A DNA stretch of 64,000 nucleotides. Source: Pedobacter cryoconitis (lineage in GTDB: Bacteria > Bacteroidota > Bacteroidia > Sphingobacteriales > Sphingobacteriaceae). Each line of letters starts with the position of its first letter. Position 1 is the stretch's first letter. Made by a program: the position numbers and the translations under genes. The notes beneath the pieces were generated by a model that was not told the origin of the DNA, did no database searches, and was given only the letters and a program-made list of their open reading frames with translations. Positions 52,266 through 61,661 of this stretch are shown here, in pieces. The stretch is taken from the NCBI RefSeq assembly GCF_014200595.1, contig NZ_JACHCG010000001.1:1798001-1862000 (forward strand), read 5' to 3'.

Positions 52266-54695
52266 TTATTTTCCACCAAGCCTTTTTTGTTCATCATCAA
52301 GACTGGTTGACCTGTTTCTTGCAGATTTCACAGTCATCTTTCCAAAGCGATAAGTAAACGTTAATCTTACGCTGGTCGTATTTCCATATTGTTCCAGATT
52401 ATATACATTTCCTGGTAATGTGCTGAATATTCTGGCTTTTTGTGAATGAAAAATATCACTTACCCCTAATTTCAGGTTACCTGTCTTATTTGGGAAGCTA
52501 TAACGTAATCCTGCATCAGCATTGTACATGCTTTTAACTTTAAAAGCACCTTCAATTTGTGGTGTACTAAACATTAATCCAGCATCAGCGCTAATAAGCT
52601 TACTTAGTGTGAAATTATTCTGAGCATAGAAATTACCACTGAATTGTTTAGAATTCAGGTCAGCTCCGTTTAAATCAGGTGCTTTAATTTGTTTGAAATA
52701 CCCCAATACGTTATTATTCATACTCCACCATTTGGTAACTGTTACCGGGAAGTTCAACGTTAAAGAAACTACACTTTCTGAGGCAAGGTTCAAGATCGTC
52801 TGATACATTGATTTTCTAACCTCGTTTTGCAATAATACTTGTGTAATTACATCTGTAGTACGACTGTAATTCAAAGCAAGGCTATATTTTTGTTTGAACA
52901 GGTAGCTGGCTTCCAGATTATTAGAGTACTCTGGTTTTAAATTAGGATTACCCTGATTATAAGTATACTGGTCCAGGAAAAATACAAAAGGGTTTAAGTT
53001 CTGATAATTTGGTCTGTTTATTTTTCTGGAATAAGAGAAATTCAAAGTGTTATCCGCATTGATATTCTGACTTAGAGATAAAGAGGGGAACAGATCTGTG
53101 TATTTTCTATTGGTTAATTGATTTGTAGTAACTGAGTTTCCTGTAGAATTGGTGTTTTCGGCACGTAATCCTCCTGATAAGGAAGTTTTTCCAAGCGTAA
53201 CATATAAAGTCGCATAAGCCGCACTAACCCGCTCGTCATATAAGAACCTATTGCTTTTTGTATCGTCAAAGACCCAGCTTCCTTTAATGTCATTCTCATA
53301 AACATAGTTGTTGTCACTCTTTACACTGGCGATTTTAGCACCGGCTTCCAGTTTGAACATTTTATTGATAGGCAGGGTATAATCTGCTTTAATAGCTTTG
53401 ATGTCAATATTGGAAGGTGCAAAATTTCTATAAATCTGACCATCTTTAAAGAAAGTGCCGTTTGGCAGGTAAAAACGGTTAGTGTAGTTCGCATCGTTAG
53501 TCCCGTCAAAAGTAGAGTAATCCGCATCTACAGTTATTTCCTGTCCTGCTGTATCTAATATTCCTTTATAGTTAATGTTATAAGAGAAATTCTTGCGGTT
53601 AGAAGAATTATAACTTGGTGTTCTTAAAATTGAATCTGTTGCTGCAAATGATGGGCCTATATTTACATTGCTTAAACTCTGCTGATTGTAATTACTGATA
53701 TTTCCTTTTATCAAAAATCCAATCGTATGTTTTGGTGATAAAAAGAAGTCAGTTCCGATTTTAAAGTTTTGCGAAGAGTAAACAGAAGTATCTTTGTTTC
53801 GCTGACTAAAAGCCAATGGATTCGTACCCGGAGTTATCCGGTCAATTTTAAGCGTTTGAAGAGACTTGTTTCTATTATAACCGTAAGAACCAAATACATT
53901 AAAGTCCTTTTTACGATAATTAAGGTTTAAAGAGCCATTAGGAAGCAGATATTTGTTGAATCCGGCACCTAGCGCTAAACTTCCGTTAAAGCCTTCTGTC
54001 TGGCTTTTTTTGGTTTTGATATTAATAATTCCTCCGGTGCTGTTGGCATCATATCTGGAACCAGGATTGTTAATGATTTCAATGCTCTCTATCTGGTTGC
54101 TCTGCATTGATTTCAGCAGGTTTACCACTTCAGTTGAACTCAGGTAAGTTTGTTTACCATCAATAGTAACCAATACATTGCTTTTTCCGGAGAGAGAAAT
54201 GTTCTCATTGTAATCTACATTCACTCCCGGAGCTTTTTTCAAGACTTCAAGTGCTGTTAAGCCAGCCGCTGATGGTGTAGCATCTACATTAAAGACCAAT
54301 TTATCAGCTTTGCGTTCCAAAACCGGTTTAGCTGCTGTAATGCTGACTTCGTTCAGATTTTTTGAATTCTCTTTTAGTGTAATGGCAGGAATTAGTAAAG
54401 CAGCAGGGCCGCTTAATTGAAAAGGGGCAGTCTTAACTTTGTTATAACTTATGGAAGAAGATACAATGTAATACTTGCCTGGAGCAGCTGTAAAATTAAA
54501 TTTTCCATCCTGATCAGTCATGGCAGTGGTCACCAGGGATGAATCTTTAGCTGTATAAAGTAAAACTGTTGCAGCAGGCAATGTTTGTTTGCCGTCCATT
54601 ACTGTGCCGTTAATCTTAACAGTTTGCTGGGCATGCAAGGTATTAGGGAAGGCGTAAAATAAAAATAGGAATGTGGTTAGTAAAAGTGGTTTCAT
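52266..54695 (-). CDS. TonB-dependent receptor-like outer-membrane protein (OMP_b-brl_3 family)
   Basis: An 809-residue paralogue of the protein at 18762-21200, with the same order of domains: signal peptide (about 1-22, ending LHAQ), CPL-type beta-sandwich (about 25-110), plug with LEVLKKAPGVNVDYNENISLSGKSNVLVTIDGKQTYLSSTEVVNLLKSM, and barrel with PNYQNLNPFVFFLDQYTYNQGNP. The C-terminus is a basic tail (RNRSTSLDDEQKRLGGK) after the last strand. Substrate unknown. It is monocistronic. Confidence 0.88.
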   Translation of the reverse strand: MKPLLLTTFLFLFYAFPNTLHAQQTVKINGTVMDGKQTLPAATVLLYTAKDSSLVTTAMTDQDGKFNFTAAPGKYYIVSSSISYNKVKTAPFQLSGPAALLIPAITLKENSKNLNEVSITAAKPVLERKADKLVFNVDATPSAAGLTALEVLKKAPGVNVDYNENISLSGKSNVLVTIDGKQTYLSSTEVVNLLKSMQSNQIESIEIINNPGSRYDANSTGGIINIKTKKSQTEGFNGSLALGAGFNKYLLPNGSLNLNYRKKDFNVFGSYGYNRNKSLQTLKIDRITPGTNPLAFSQRNKDTSVYSSQNFKIGTDFFLSPKHTIGFLIKGNISNYNQQSLSNVNIGPSFAATDSILRTPSYNSSNRKNFSYNINYKGILDTAGQEITVDADYSTFDGTNDANYTNRFYLPNGTFFKDGQIYRNFAPSNIDIKAIKADYTLPINKMFKLEAGAKIASVKSDNNYVYENDIKGSWVFDDTKSNRFLYDERVSAAYATLYVTLGKTSLSGGLRAENTNSTGNSVTTNQLTNRKYTDLFPSLSLSQNINADNTLNFSYSRKINRPNYQNLNPFVFFLDQYTYNQGNPNLKPEYSNNLEASYLFKQKYSLALNYSRTTDVITQVLLQNEVRKSMYQTILNLASESVVSLTLNFPVTVTKWWSMNNNVLGYFKQIKAPDLNGADLNSKQFSGNFYAQNNFTLSKLISADAGLMFSTPQIEGAFKVKSMYNADAGLRYSFPNKTGNLKLGVSDIFHSQKARIFSTLPGNVYNLEQYGNTTSVRLTFTYRFGKMTVKSARNRSTSLDDEQKRLGGK

Positions 54696-54799
54696 GGTTG
54701 TTATTATTTGTAAATAAGATAGCGCGAAGGAGAATAAGTTACAATGAAATGCAATAATTTATGATTTAAAAGGATTTTGCAACTTAATTCAGGATAAAA

Positions 54800-56197
54800 T
54801 CAGTGACTTAATTCTGATATAATTTTTTTCCCGTCTGCGTTATCAGGATTTAATACGATTGATTTTTTATAATTCAATAAAGCTTTTTCTTTATCTCCCT
54901 GTTTATAATAAGCTTCTCCTAAACTATCGAATACATTACCTGATTCAGGGAAAAGCTGTGTATTATGTTCAAAGACCAGGATGGCATCTGTGAATTTGTT
55001 TTGACGTAAAAAGTTATAACCGATCTCATTTAAGGTGCCCTCTTCATCAAAACTGTATTCATCATTATGCGTTTTCTTCATCTTTTCATAGAATGCAATT
55101 ACCTGTTGGCCATTCATCTGTTCTATCTGGGTACCAAAGTGGCTTAATACTGATTTTTTAATCCGGATATAAGGCTTACCGTCCAGAATGGCCTGAATAG
55201 AGGTATTGAAAGTATGTAAATTATTCTGCTGGTTGTTTGTCATCAGAATTACGGTTCTGCCTTTAGGTACAGTACTCACGAGTAAAGCCTGATAATTCCT
55301 TGCAGTACCATCGTGTTTGTGGGCGATCACCTGGTTACTGTCCATCATGCCGCCACCTAAACCAGCTTGCTGGCCGGGGCCGGCAGCTTCCAGAATTTGT
55401 TTGGTAGAAGCAGGACTGATCAGCTTAAAGTTGGTAAGTGAGTTGCTCCATTTGTAGAAGTCGTCCAGCGTAACTGCAACCCAGCCATTAATCGGGTAGG
55501 TGAGTTCATCTTCTGCATGTGTATTGTTATAGGCTTTGGCAATTAATTTATCGGAAGCTACAGGATCTACAATAGCGGTTTTCATTCCGCAAGGTTTTAA
55601 TAAGTACTTTTCTGTAAAGGCTGCAAATGATAAACCTGTAATCTTTTCAATGATCCTGCGTTGCAGAAACACATTGTTGTTGTTATATGCATACTGACTG
55701 CCGGGTTCAAAATCAAGTTTTGTTGTTTTTTTCAGGTCTTCCATGTTATCAGCATTGTTTTTGACTTGTTTCCACTTTACATCCGGAATGCCACTTGTAT
55801 ATTGCAATAAATTGATGATATGGATTTTTGAGGCCCAGGCTGGTAGTTCAGGCAGGTATTTCGAAACCGGATCTTCCAGGCTTAATTTTCCCTGTTCTTT
55901 TAAGATCATAATGCCAACAGCATTAAATTCTTTGGCGATAGAGCCAATATGAAAACGGTACTGTTCGGTTAACTTAATTTTGCCAGCTGCATCTGCGAAA
56001 CCAATAGCATCTTTATAAATCACTTTATTGTTTTCTGCAATTAGGATATTACCGTTAAAAAGGCCGAGGCGATTTGCCTGATGAACAAGGGAATCTAATT
56101 GTGCAGATTTACTGTTTTGTGCATTAACTTTTTTGGTCGATACGATCAGCGTGCTGATGGCTATTAAGCTGATTAAAGATTTCTTGAAGGAGATCAT
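54800..56197 (-). CDS. exported serine hydrolase (beta-lactamase class C fold) with C-terminal TPR
   Basis: The 465 residues start with a signal peptide (about 1-26, ending VNAQ). The hydrolase core has the nucleophile motif S86-I-A-K89 (FHIGSIAKEF), a tyrosine motif in GSQYAYNNNNVFL and a HDG motif (AHKHDGTARNYQ). After about residue 370 come tetratricopeptide-like repeats (FLRQNKFTDAILVFEHNTQLFPESGNVFDSLGEAYYKQGDKEKALLNYKKSIVLNPDN). This hydrolase-TPR fusion is common in Bacteroidota; such proteins are periplasmic peptidases or esterases. It is monocistronic, just downstream of the carotenoid operon but about 50 bp apart. Confidence 0.88.
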   Translation of the reverse strand: MISFKKSLISLIAISTLIVSTKKVNAQNSKSAQLDSLVHQANRLGLFNGNILIAENNKVIYKDAIGFADAAGKIKLTEQYRFHIGSIAKEFNAVGIMILKEQGKLSLEDPVSKYLPELPAWASKIHIINLLQYTSGIPDVKWKQVKNNADNMEDLKKTTKLDFEPGSQYAYNNNNVFLQRRIIEKITGLSFAAFTEKYLLKPCGMKTAIVDPVASDKLIAKAYNNTHAEDELTYPINGWVAVTLDDFYKWSNSLTNFKLISPASTKQILEAAGPGQQAGLGGGMMDSNQVIAHKHDGTARNYQALLVSTVPKGRTVILMTNNQQNNLHTFNTSIQAILDGKPYIRIKKSVLSHFGTQIEQMNGQQVIAFYEKMKKTHNDEYSFDEEGTLNEIGYNFLRQNKFTDAILVFEHNTQLFPESGNVFDSLGEAYYKQGDKEKALLNYKKSIVLNPDNADGKKIISELSH

Positions 56198-56250
56198 GTT
56201 TAGGAGTTTGAATATAAGACTCCCAAATAGCTGAATTGTTGCAGCAGTCT

Positions 56251-56952
56251 TTAAGCTATTTTTGAAACAGAGCGACGGCTAAGCAGGTGCTTATAGCATA
56301 ATAAGTTGACCAATATGAGTGCCATTCCGTAAAACACATCTTCTACAGGGATGGTTAATATTCTGAAACCAATAATCTGGTTGTTATCATACCAAACTAT
56401 AGGCGCATCCAGGCCAGTTCCAGTCAATAAACCATTAACGATTAAAAAAGGAAAAAGCAGTACCGTATAAATGATATAGAATTTTGGCAGCCAGCCAATT
56501 TTTAAGACATATCTGCTATAGAAGAGCACGGCAGCTAATAACAGAAAAGTGGCTGCCGGATAAATATGACCGCGATATAAAACCGACATCAGTATACAAA
56601 TCAAAATAAGTGCAGGCGTCAGAATTTTTTCAACGCTGAGCGGAATCGGTTTTTTAATGAACAGATCCAGACAATGAAAAGTAAATACACAGGCGTAGGG
56701 GATACAGAAGAAGAATAGAATTTCTTCTATAGGCATATTGCCTGCTGTTAAACCAACCAGATAATCAGGATTAAACCCCCAGACGCCAAGACTGGTAAAA
56801 TACACATCCCAGAGTAAGAAGATGATTCCGGTTAACAGAACCGCAGGGAAAAAAGCCTTCCAGGTTTTGTAAAAGTTTAGTTTTGGATGAAAAGAATAAA
56901 TGAAAGGAACACTAATCGTGAAAAAATCAATCAGGAGGTACGTGTACTTCAT
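56251..56952 (-). CDS. crtY: lycopene cyclase, fused CrtYc-CrtYd type
   Basis: The 233-residue membrane protein has about seven helices and two copies of the lycopene cyclase domain (about 1-105 and 115-230). Each carries the P-x-E-[E/D] catalytic signature: NMPIEEILFFFCIPYAC and TIPVEDVFYGMALILVN. In actinobacteria the two halves are separate CrtYc and CrtYd subunits; fusion in one chain is the Bacteroidota and fungal-like arrangement. It closes both ends of lycopene to beta-carotene. It overlaps crtZ by 4 bp and is the last gene of the operon. Confidence 0.92.
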   Translation of the reverse strand: MKYTYLLIDFFTISVPFIYSFHPKLNFYKTWKAFFPAVLLTGIIFLLWDVYFTSLGVWGFNPDYLVGLTAGNMPIEEILFFFCIPYACVFTFHCLDLFIKKPIPLSVEKILTPALILICILMSVLYRGHIYPAATFLLLAAVLFYSRYVLKIGWLPKFYIIYTVLLFPFLIVNGLLTGTGLDAPIVWYDNNQIIGFRILTIPVEDVFYGMALILVNLLCYKHLLSRRSVSKIA

Positions 56953-57422
56953 GCTTCAGTTTTTTTATTGTTCTCAAAGAAATATTTAAACGGGACCCAT
57001 AACATTCCAAAACACTCTCCATGTTCTTTATTAATATGTTTATGGTGCATTTTATGCGCCCTTCTGATAGCTTTAAAGTACCAGTGATCTGAATTCCTGA
57101 ATATTTTAAACCGCTGATGGATGAAGATATCATGGATGAAAAAATACGCTGCACCATACAATGTAATTCCTATGCCTATATACAGTGCAACTGTATTTCC
57201 GTAAAAAGATCCCATTCCCAGGCAAATAATCCCTGGAATAGCAAAAATCAAAAAGAAAAAATCATTTCTTTCCAAAAAGCCTTCATGATCTTTATGATGG
57301 TGGTCACGGTGTAAACTCCAGAACAATCCATGCATAATATATTTGTGTGTAAACCATGCAACTCCTTCCATACCAATAAAAGTTGCTGCTACAATTAGGG
57401 TGTTAATTATCCAGTTATTCAT
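56949..57422 (-). CDS. crtZ: beta-carotene hydroxylase
   Basis: A 157-residue fatty-acid-hydroxylase-superfamily membrane protein with the di-iron histidine clusters of CrtZ: H26 and H31 (FTHKYIMHG), H38 and H41-H43 (LHRDHHHKDHEG), then HDIFIHQRF and RRAHKMHHKHINKEHGECFG. Four membrane helices surround them. It hydroxylates both rings of beta-carotene at C3 to give zeaxanthin. The gene overlaps idi and crtY by 4 bp on each side. No ketolase (crtW) is present in the window, so zeaxanthin is the predicted end point before any glycosylation. Confidence 0.95.
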   Translation of the reverse strand: MNNWIINTLIVAATFIGMEGVAWFTHKYIMHGLFWSLHRDHHHKDHEGFLERNDFFFLIFAIPGIICLGMGSFYGNTVALYIGIGITLYGAAYFFIHDIFIHQRFKIFRNSDHWYFKAIRRAHKMHHKHINKEHGECFGMLWVPFKYFFENNKKTEA

Positions 57423-57946
57423 AAATTAAACAGTTGATTATAATCACTTTTGACACGTTCGAAGCAAATCTTTAACCAGATGGTATAGTGCTCCGGATTT
57501 GTTTTTAACTGAGTTTCCAATGCTTCCAAAGTTACATATTTGAAAGCAGCGACCTCATCAGGATTGGGTACAGGCGTGGTATCACTGATACCAAAATAAA
57601 CATGATCAAACTCGTTTTCTGAAAGACCATCTTTTAAATCAGCGTAATAGATAAAACTAAACCCAAATTCCAGCTTGCAATCCATGCCCATTTCTTCTTG
57701 CAGCCTTCTTTTGGCTCCAGCCTTCGTTTCCTCACCAGGATAAGGGTGACTACAGCATGTATTGCTCCACTGTCCACCTGAATGATATTTATTTAATGCC
57801 CTTTGCTGTAACAGGAATTCGCCTTTCTGGTTAAAAATAAATACCGAAAATGCGCGATGAAGCTTTCCACGCTGATGCGCTTCCATTTTCTCCATCAAGC
57901 CTGTCATCTGATCGAGCTGATCTACAAGTATTACCTGATCTTTCAT
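57419..57946 (-). CDS. idi: isopentenyl-diphosphate delta-isomerase, type I
   Basis: The 175-residue Nudix-fold isomerase has the catalytic cysteine in NTCCSHPYPGE (C65 by alignment to C67 of the E. coli enzyme), metal histidines in AHQRGKLHRAFS, and the catalytic glutamate pair in SENEFDHVYFG (E110, E112). It interconverts IPP and DMAPP, supplying precursors for GGPP and phytoene. It is embedded in the carotenoid operon with 4-bp overlaps on both sides. A GGPP synthase is not in the window. Confidence 0.95.
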   Translation of the reverse strand: MKDQVILVDQLDQMTGLMEKMEAHQRGKLHRAFSVFIFNQKGEFLLQQRALNKYHSGGQWSNTCCSHPYPGEETKAGAKRRLQEEMGMDCKLEFGFSFIYYADLKDGLSENEFDHVYFGISDTTPVPNPDEVAAFKYVTLEALETQLKTNPEHYTIWLKICFERVKSDYNQLFNL

Positions 57947-58437
57947 TTTTTAAGGTGGTTACGTTCTTTTTCAGTCAGGTGTTTAGAGGCAAACAAATAG
58001 TTAATTACCAACTGTTTGAGTGGCTGGTCACGTAGCTGATCCAGATTCTTTATTAATATGTTTTTATCTGCCGTAATCTGGTCATTGTAACCAAGAAAAG
58101 AGGGGAGATTCGTTTGAATTGTAAATCTTAAAAACCTGATCTCCAGATTTCCGGGATCAAGGGTAACTGCGTTTTCAATGAATTCCTTACCTTTTTTAAA
58201 TTTTCTGTATTTTGAAATCGGGCTCATGGTATATTTAGCCTGCATCATTTCGGCGACCCCTTTGTAGCAGATTAAAAGCTCGCTGGATTTATCATCTACT
58301 TTGGAAAGCAGTTCCTGAAGTTTGCTCGCTGCTGCTTTATCAGTTGCCGACTGATAATATAAAGCACGCAACTCTGTGATTTCCGGATAAGGTGGAGTTC
58401 CAAATATAAACAGAACAAAAAGGGCTAAAATTTTCAT
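57943..58437 (-). CDS. unknown protein embedded in the carotenoid operon (TPR-like, exported?)
   Basis: The 164 residues begin with a hydrophobic stretch (MKILALFVLFIFGTPP) that could be a signal peptide or membrane anchor, then an all-helical region with TPR-like pairing (LRALYYQSATDKAAASKLQELLSKV, LLICYKGVAEMMQAKY, GKEFIENAVTLDPGNLEIRFLRFTIQTNLP). It ends in a basic LTEKERNHLKK. It overlaps crtB and idi by 4 bp each, so it is translated together with the pigment enzymes. I know no biochemical role. Position suggests a helper for pigment assembly or membrane placement (speculative). Confidence 0.85.
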   Translation of the reverse strand: MKILALFVLFIFGTPPYPEITELRALYYQSATDKAAASKLQELLSKVDDKSSELLICYKGVAEMMQAKYTMSPISKYRKFKKGKEFIENAVTLDPGNLEIRFLRFTIQTNLPSFLGYNDQITADKNILIKNLDQLRDQPLKQLVINYLFASKHLTEKERNHLKK

Positions 58438-59270
58438 ATCGCATTCATTTTATAACGAATGATAGAATCACACATCAGGCCAAATTTATGACTGTTAGAA
58501 ATCCGGATTCTTTTAGACATTACTTTTTCTGCGGTTGCACTTTTAATCTTATTAAACAGCTCCTTATAATAAATGTAAGCGAGATAAACACCGTTTTTGG
58601 AAGAAGCGGGTAATTGTTTAATCCCGGCAAGCGCTTGCTTAAATTCCTGTTCTATTTCCTTTTCTATAATTTGCTTTTCGTGATTCGAGAATACGGAAAG
58701 GTCAATATTTGGAAAGTAAGTACGGCTCAGGTTAAAGTAATCTGCATTGATATCTCTGAGGAAATTGACTTTCTGGAATGCTGATCCTAACTTCATAGCT
58801 GAATCTTTTAGCCGTTCATATTGTACTTTATCGCCTTCTGTAAAAACGTTAAGGCACATTAAGCCAACTACTTCTGCTGAGCCTAAAATGTATTGGTCAT
58901 ACAACTCAGGAGTATATTGCTTTTGATCAAGATCCATCTCCATGCTCTTTAAGAACAGCTCAATCAGTTCTTGGTCAATAGCATATTCGTTCACTACCTG
59001 CTGAAAAGAGTTTAATATCGGATTCAGGCTGATTTTATGTTCAATAGCCTCATAACAGTCCTGTCTGAATTTTGCAAGCAGAAACGGTTTGTCAAAATCA
59101 TGAAAACTATCTACAATTTCGTCGGCAAGGCGTACGAATCCGTAGATTGAATAAATTGGATTGCGTAATTTCTTCCCTAAAAAATAAATGCCTAATGAAA
59201 AGCTTGTACTGTAACGTTTGGTTGTGATCTTGCTGCATTCTACAGACAACCGGTCAAATATCTCTTTCAT
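58434..59270 (-). CDS. crtB: phytoene synthase
   Basis: A 278-residue trans-isoprenyl diphosphate synthase-like protein. The two aspartate-rich Mg-binding motifs are D50-x3-D54 (RLADEIVDSFHD) and D173-x3-D177 (NFLRDINADYF), and the N-terminal SFSLGIYFLGKKLRNPIYSIYGFVRLADE is typical of CrtB. It condenses two GGPP to phytoene. It overlaps crtI by 4 bp upstream and the unknown gene by 4 bp downstream. Confidence 0.96.
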   Translation of the reverse strand: MKEIFDRLSVECSKITTKRYSTSFSLGIYFLGKKLRNPIYSIYGFVRLADEIVDSFHDFDKPFLLAKFRQDCYEAIEHKISLNPILNSFQQVVNEYAIDQELIELFLKSMEMDLDQKQYTPELYDQYILGSAEVVGLMCLNVFTEGDKVQYERLKDSAMKLGSAFQKVNFLRDINADYFNLSRTYFPNIDLSVFSNHEKQIIEKEIEQEFKQALAGIKQLPASSKNGVYLAYIYYKELFNKIKSATAEKVMSKRIRISNSHKFGLMCDSIIRYKMNAI

Positions 59271-60772
59271 AAGTTTTTATTAAAGTATTTTATCAGTTGA
59301 CTGGCAGCCACGTGGCCAGAGATAATAGATGGAGGAACGCCTGGCCCGGGTACAGTAAGCTGGCCTGCATAAAACATGTTTTCGACCTTTTTGTTTTTTA
59401 ATGAAGGTTTGAGATTGGCAGTCTGCATTAATGTGTTTGCTAAACCATAAGCATTGCCCTTATAAGAGTTATAATCCAGTTTAAAATCTGCTACACAATA
59501 ACTGCTCTTATAATCCAGGTGTTTACGGATTTCAACGCCGGTATAACTTTCCAGACGGTTCATGATCAGCTCAAAATATTGTTCCCTTAGTATTGCTGTG
59601 TCTTCCATATTTGTTGCCAGTGGCATTAACACAAACAGATTCTCATGTCCATCGGGTGCTACGGCAGGGTCAGTTCTGGATGGACAGCAGACATAAAACA
59701 AGGGTTTAGAAGGCCATTGTGGTTCTTTGTAAATTTCAATAGCATGTTGTTTCAGGTCTTCATCAAAGAATAAGGTGTGGTGACCCAGACGTTCTGTTTT
59801 CCTGGTTACGCCCAGATAGAAGATCAGGCAGGAGGGAGCCAGAACACGTTTGTCCCAATATTTCTCCGGGTAATTTCTATAATTTTCGCCAAGCAGCTTT
59901 TCTTCTACGTGATGATAATCGGCAGCAGCAATATAACCGTCATAGACTTTTGTCTGTTTGGAAGAGCTCAGGCTTTGAATTTGTTTTCCTTCGATTTTTA
60001 AGGCAGAAACGGATTCTCCTAAATGGAATTTTACACCGTTCTTTTCAGCTACTGTTTTCATGGCCTCAATCACTTTTCCAAATCCACCTTTAGGATACCA
60101 TGTGCCCAGTTTTAAACCTGCATAATTCATTAAACTGTATAACGCAGGCGTATCTTCGGGCGTTGCACCCAGAAATAAAACTGGAAATTCCATCAATGCA
60201 ATGAGTTTCGGATGCTTAAAATACTTTTTAACGTGGCTACTAAAAGAAGTGAATACTTGTAATTTAAATACACCTTTAATGAGATCCATATCCGCGAACT
60301 CCAATAAAGACAGACCCGGTTTATAAACTAGTTTTTCAATTCCGGTTTTATATTTATAGGCTGCTTCTTCCAGAAATTGCTGAAGTTTTAAAGCACTTCC
60401 TGGCTCAATCGCTTCAAAAGTATCACAGAGTGCGTTGAAATCTGCCGGGATATCGAGGACGTCGTTTTGACCATATACAACAGAAAAACCGGGATCTAAA
60501 AGCTCCAGTTCGTAAAAATCTTTAGCCTGATAACCAAAATCGTTAAAGAATTTCTCAAAGACATCCGGCATCCAGTACCAGCTCGGCCCCATATCAAACA
60601 CATAACCGTTTTCAGTTTCCATTTGCCTCGCCCGGCCACCAACAGTACTGTTTTTTTCATATACATCAACTTCATAACCATTTTTGGCCAGGTAAGCTGC
60701 TGCACTGATGCCAGCAAATCCGGCGCCTATAACTGCTATTTTGGGTAAAGATTGTGCTGCTTTAGTTGGCAT
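59267..60772 (-). CDS. crtI: phytoene desaturase (CrtI type)
   Basis: A 501-residue flavoprotein with the FAD-binding GAGFAG (16-21) in IAVIGAGFAGISAAAYLA, the GG doublet VYEKNSTVGGRARQ, MGPSWYWMPDVFEKFF, and the C-terminal CrtI signature YAGQLTVPGPGVPPSIISGHVAA. It introduces the double bonds that turn phytoene into lycopene. The start lies inside the last codons of the merR gene (11-bp overlap), so regulator and enzymes are made from one transcript. Confidence 0.96.
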   Translation of the reverse strand: MPTKAAQSLPKIAVIGAGFAGISAAAYLAKNGYEVDVYEKNSTVGGRARQMETENGYVFDMGPSWYWMPDVFEKFFNDFGYQAKDFYELELLDPGFSVVYGQNDVLDIPADFNALCDTFEAIEPGSALKLQQFLEEAAYKYKTGIEKLVYKPGLSLLEFADMDLIKGVFKLQVFTSFSSHVKKYFKHPKLIALMEFPVLFLGATPEDTPALYSLMNYAGLKLGTWYPKGGFGKVIEAMKTVAEKNGVKFHLGESVSALKIEGKQIQSLSSSKQTKVYDGYIAAADYHHVEEKLLGENYRNYPEKYWDKRVLAPSCLIFYLGVTRKTERLGHHTLFFDEDLKQHAIEIYKEPQWPSKPLFYVCCPSRTDPAVAPDGHENLFVLMPLATNMEDTAILREQYFELIMNRLESYTGVEIRKHLDYKSSYCVADFKLDYNSYKGNAYGLANTLMQTANLKPSLKNKKVENMFYAGQLTVPGPGVPPSIISGHVAASQLIKYFNKNL

Positions 60773-61661
60773 TTAAGACGTTTTTGATAGTGTGTTCAAA
60801 TTCATTAATAGATTGAAACCAATTTACATTTTTGCCCAGTTTCAATTCACTGATCAATTTTCCGTTACCTGCGAGATGAATTCTGTTTTCAGGATAAGCG
60901 GTACTTAATTCGCTGAGATAATCATTTGCTGTTTCTAATGGCTGGCTGCGCACCATAAACAATAACATATGTTTGACTTGCTTGTTTTGCATCGCGTCTT
61001 TTACAGAGTCCAATGGAACTCTGCCCCCGAGATAAATTACTTTTTGCCCGGCTTGTTTAAGGATGTAATTGGCAAACAAGAGTCCGATATCGTGACCTTC
61101 GGCTTCCGGTAAAAATAACAGCCATGATGATTTTACTTCGTTCACCGCAGGCAGGTCATTAATGGCAGCATAGAGCTTTTGCCTGACCAGATTGGATAAA
61201 AAATGTTCTTGCGCAGGACAGATATCATCTTTCCTCCACATGAGCCCTAGTCTTACTAACAGGGGATAAATTACCTGTTTATAAGTGGTGATCATTCCAT
61301 TATCGTGAATACATTTATTGATGAGCTCATCAAATCCGGACTCATCATAAACTAAACCGTATTTTAAAAGCTGGGAGGTGTAGTATTCAAAATGTGCATC
61401 GTTTGAAACCGTCTGGTCTATTTCCTTTTTAAGAAAATCATTCATCTCTTTTTCGGAGAGGGCACAGACTTGTGATATTTTCAGACCAGTCTGACTAATA
61501 CTTACAATATTCAGCAATCTTCTCAGATGATCATCATTGTACATGCGTGTATTTCCTGCTGAACGCATGGGTTCCAGTGCATTATACCTGCGTTCCCAGA
61601 TTCTGATCGTGTGGACTTGTACGCCCGATAGTTGTTCAAGATCAGAAATGGAGTAATTCAT
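60762..61661 (-). CDS. carH: CarH-like MerR regulator with B12-binding photosensor domain
   Basis: The 299 residues comprise a MerR winged helix (1-70: YSISDLEQLSGVQVHTIRIWERRY), a helical cap (about 85-170) and a Rossmann cobalamin-binding domain (about 176-299). The light-sensor signatures of CarH are all present: W142-x9-E152-H153 (MWRKDDICPAQEHF) in the cap and E188-x-H190-x2-G193 (AEGHDIG), whose histidine is the lower axial ligand of adenosylcobalamin. CarH tetramers bind DNA in the dark and fall apart in light, switching on carotenoid genes. It is the first gene of the carotenoid operon and probably represses its own promoter. Confidence 0.92.
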   Translation of the reverse strand: MNYSISDLEQLSGVQVHTIRIWERRYNALEPMRSAGNTRMYNDDHLRRLLNIVSISQTGLKISQVCALSEKEMNDFLKKEIDQTVSNDAHFEYYTSQLLKYGLVYDESGFDELINKCIHDNGMITTYKQVIYPLLVRLGLMWRKDDICPAQEHFLSNLVRQKLYAAINDLPAVNEVKSSWLLFLPEAEGHDIGLLFANYILKQAGQKVIYLGGRVPLDSVKDAMQNKQVKHMLLFMVRSQPLETANDYLSELSTAYPENRIHLAGNGKLISELKLGKNVNWFQSINEFEHTIKNVLNAN

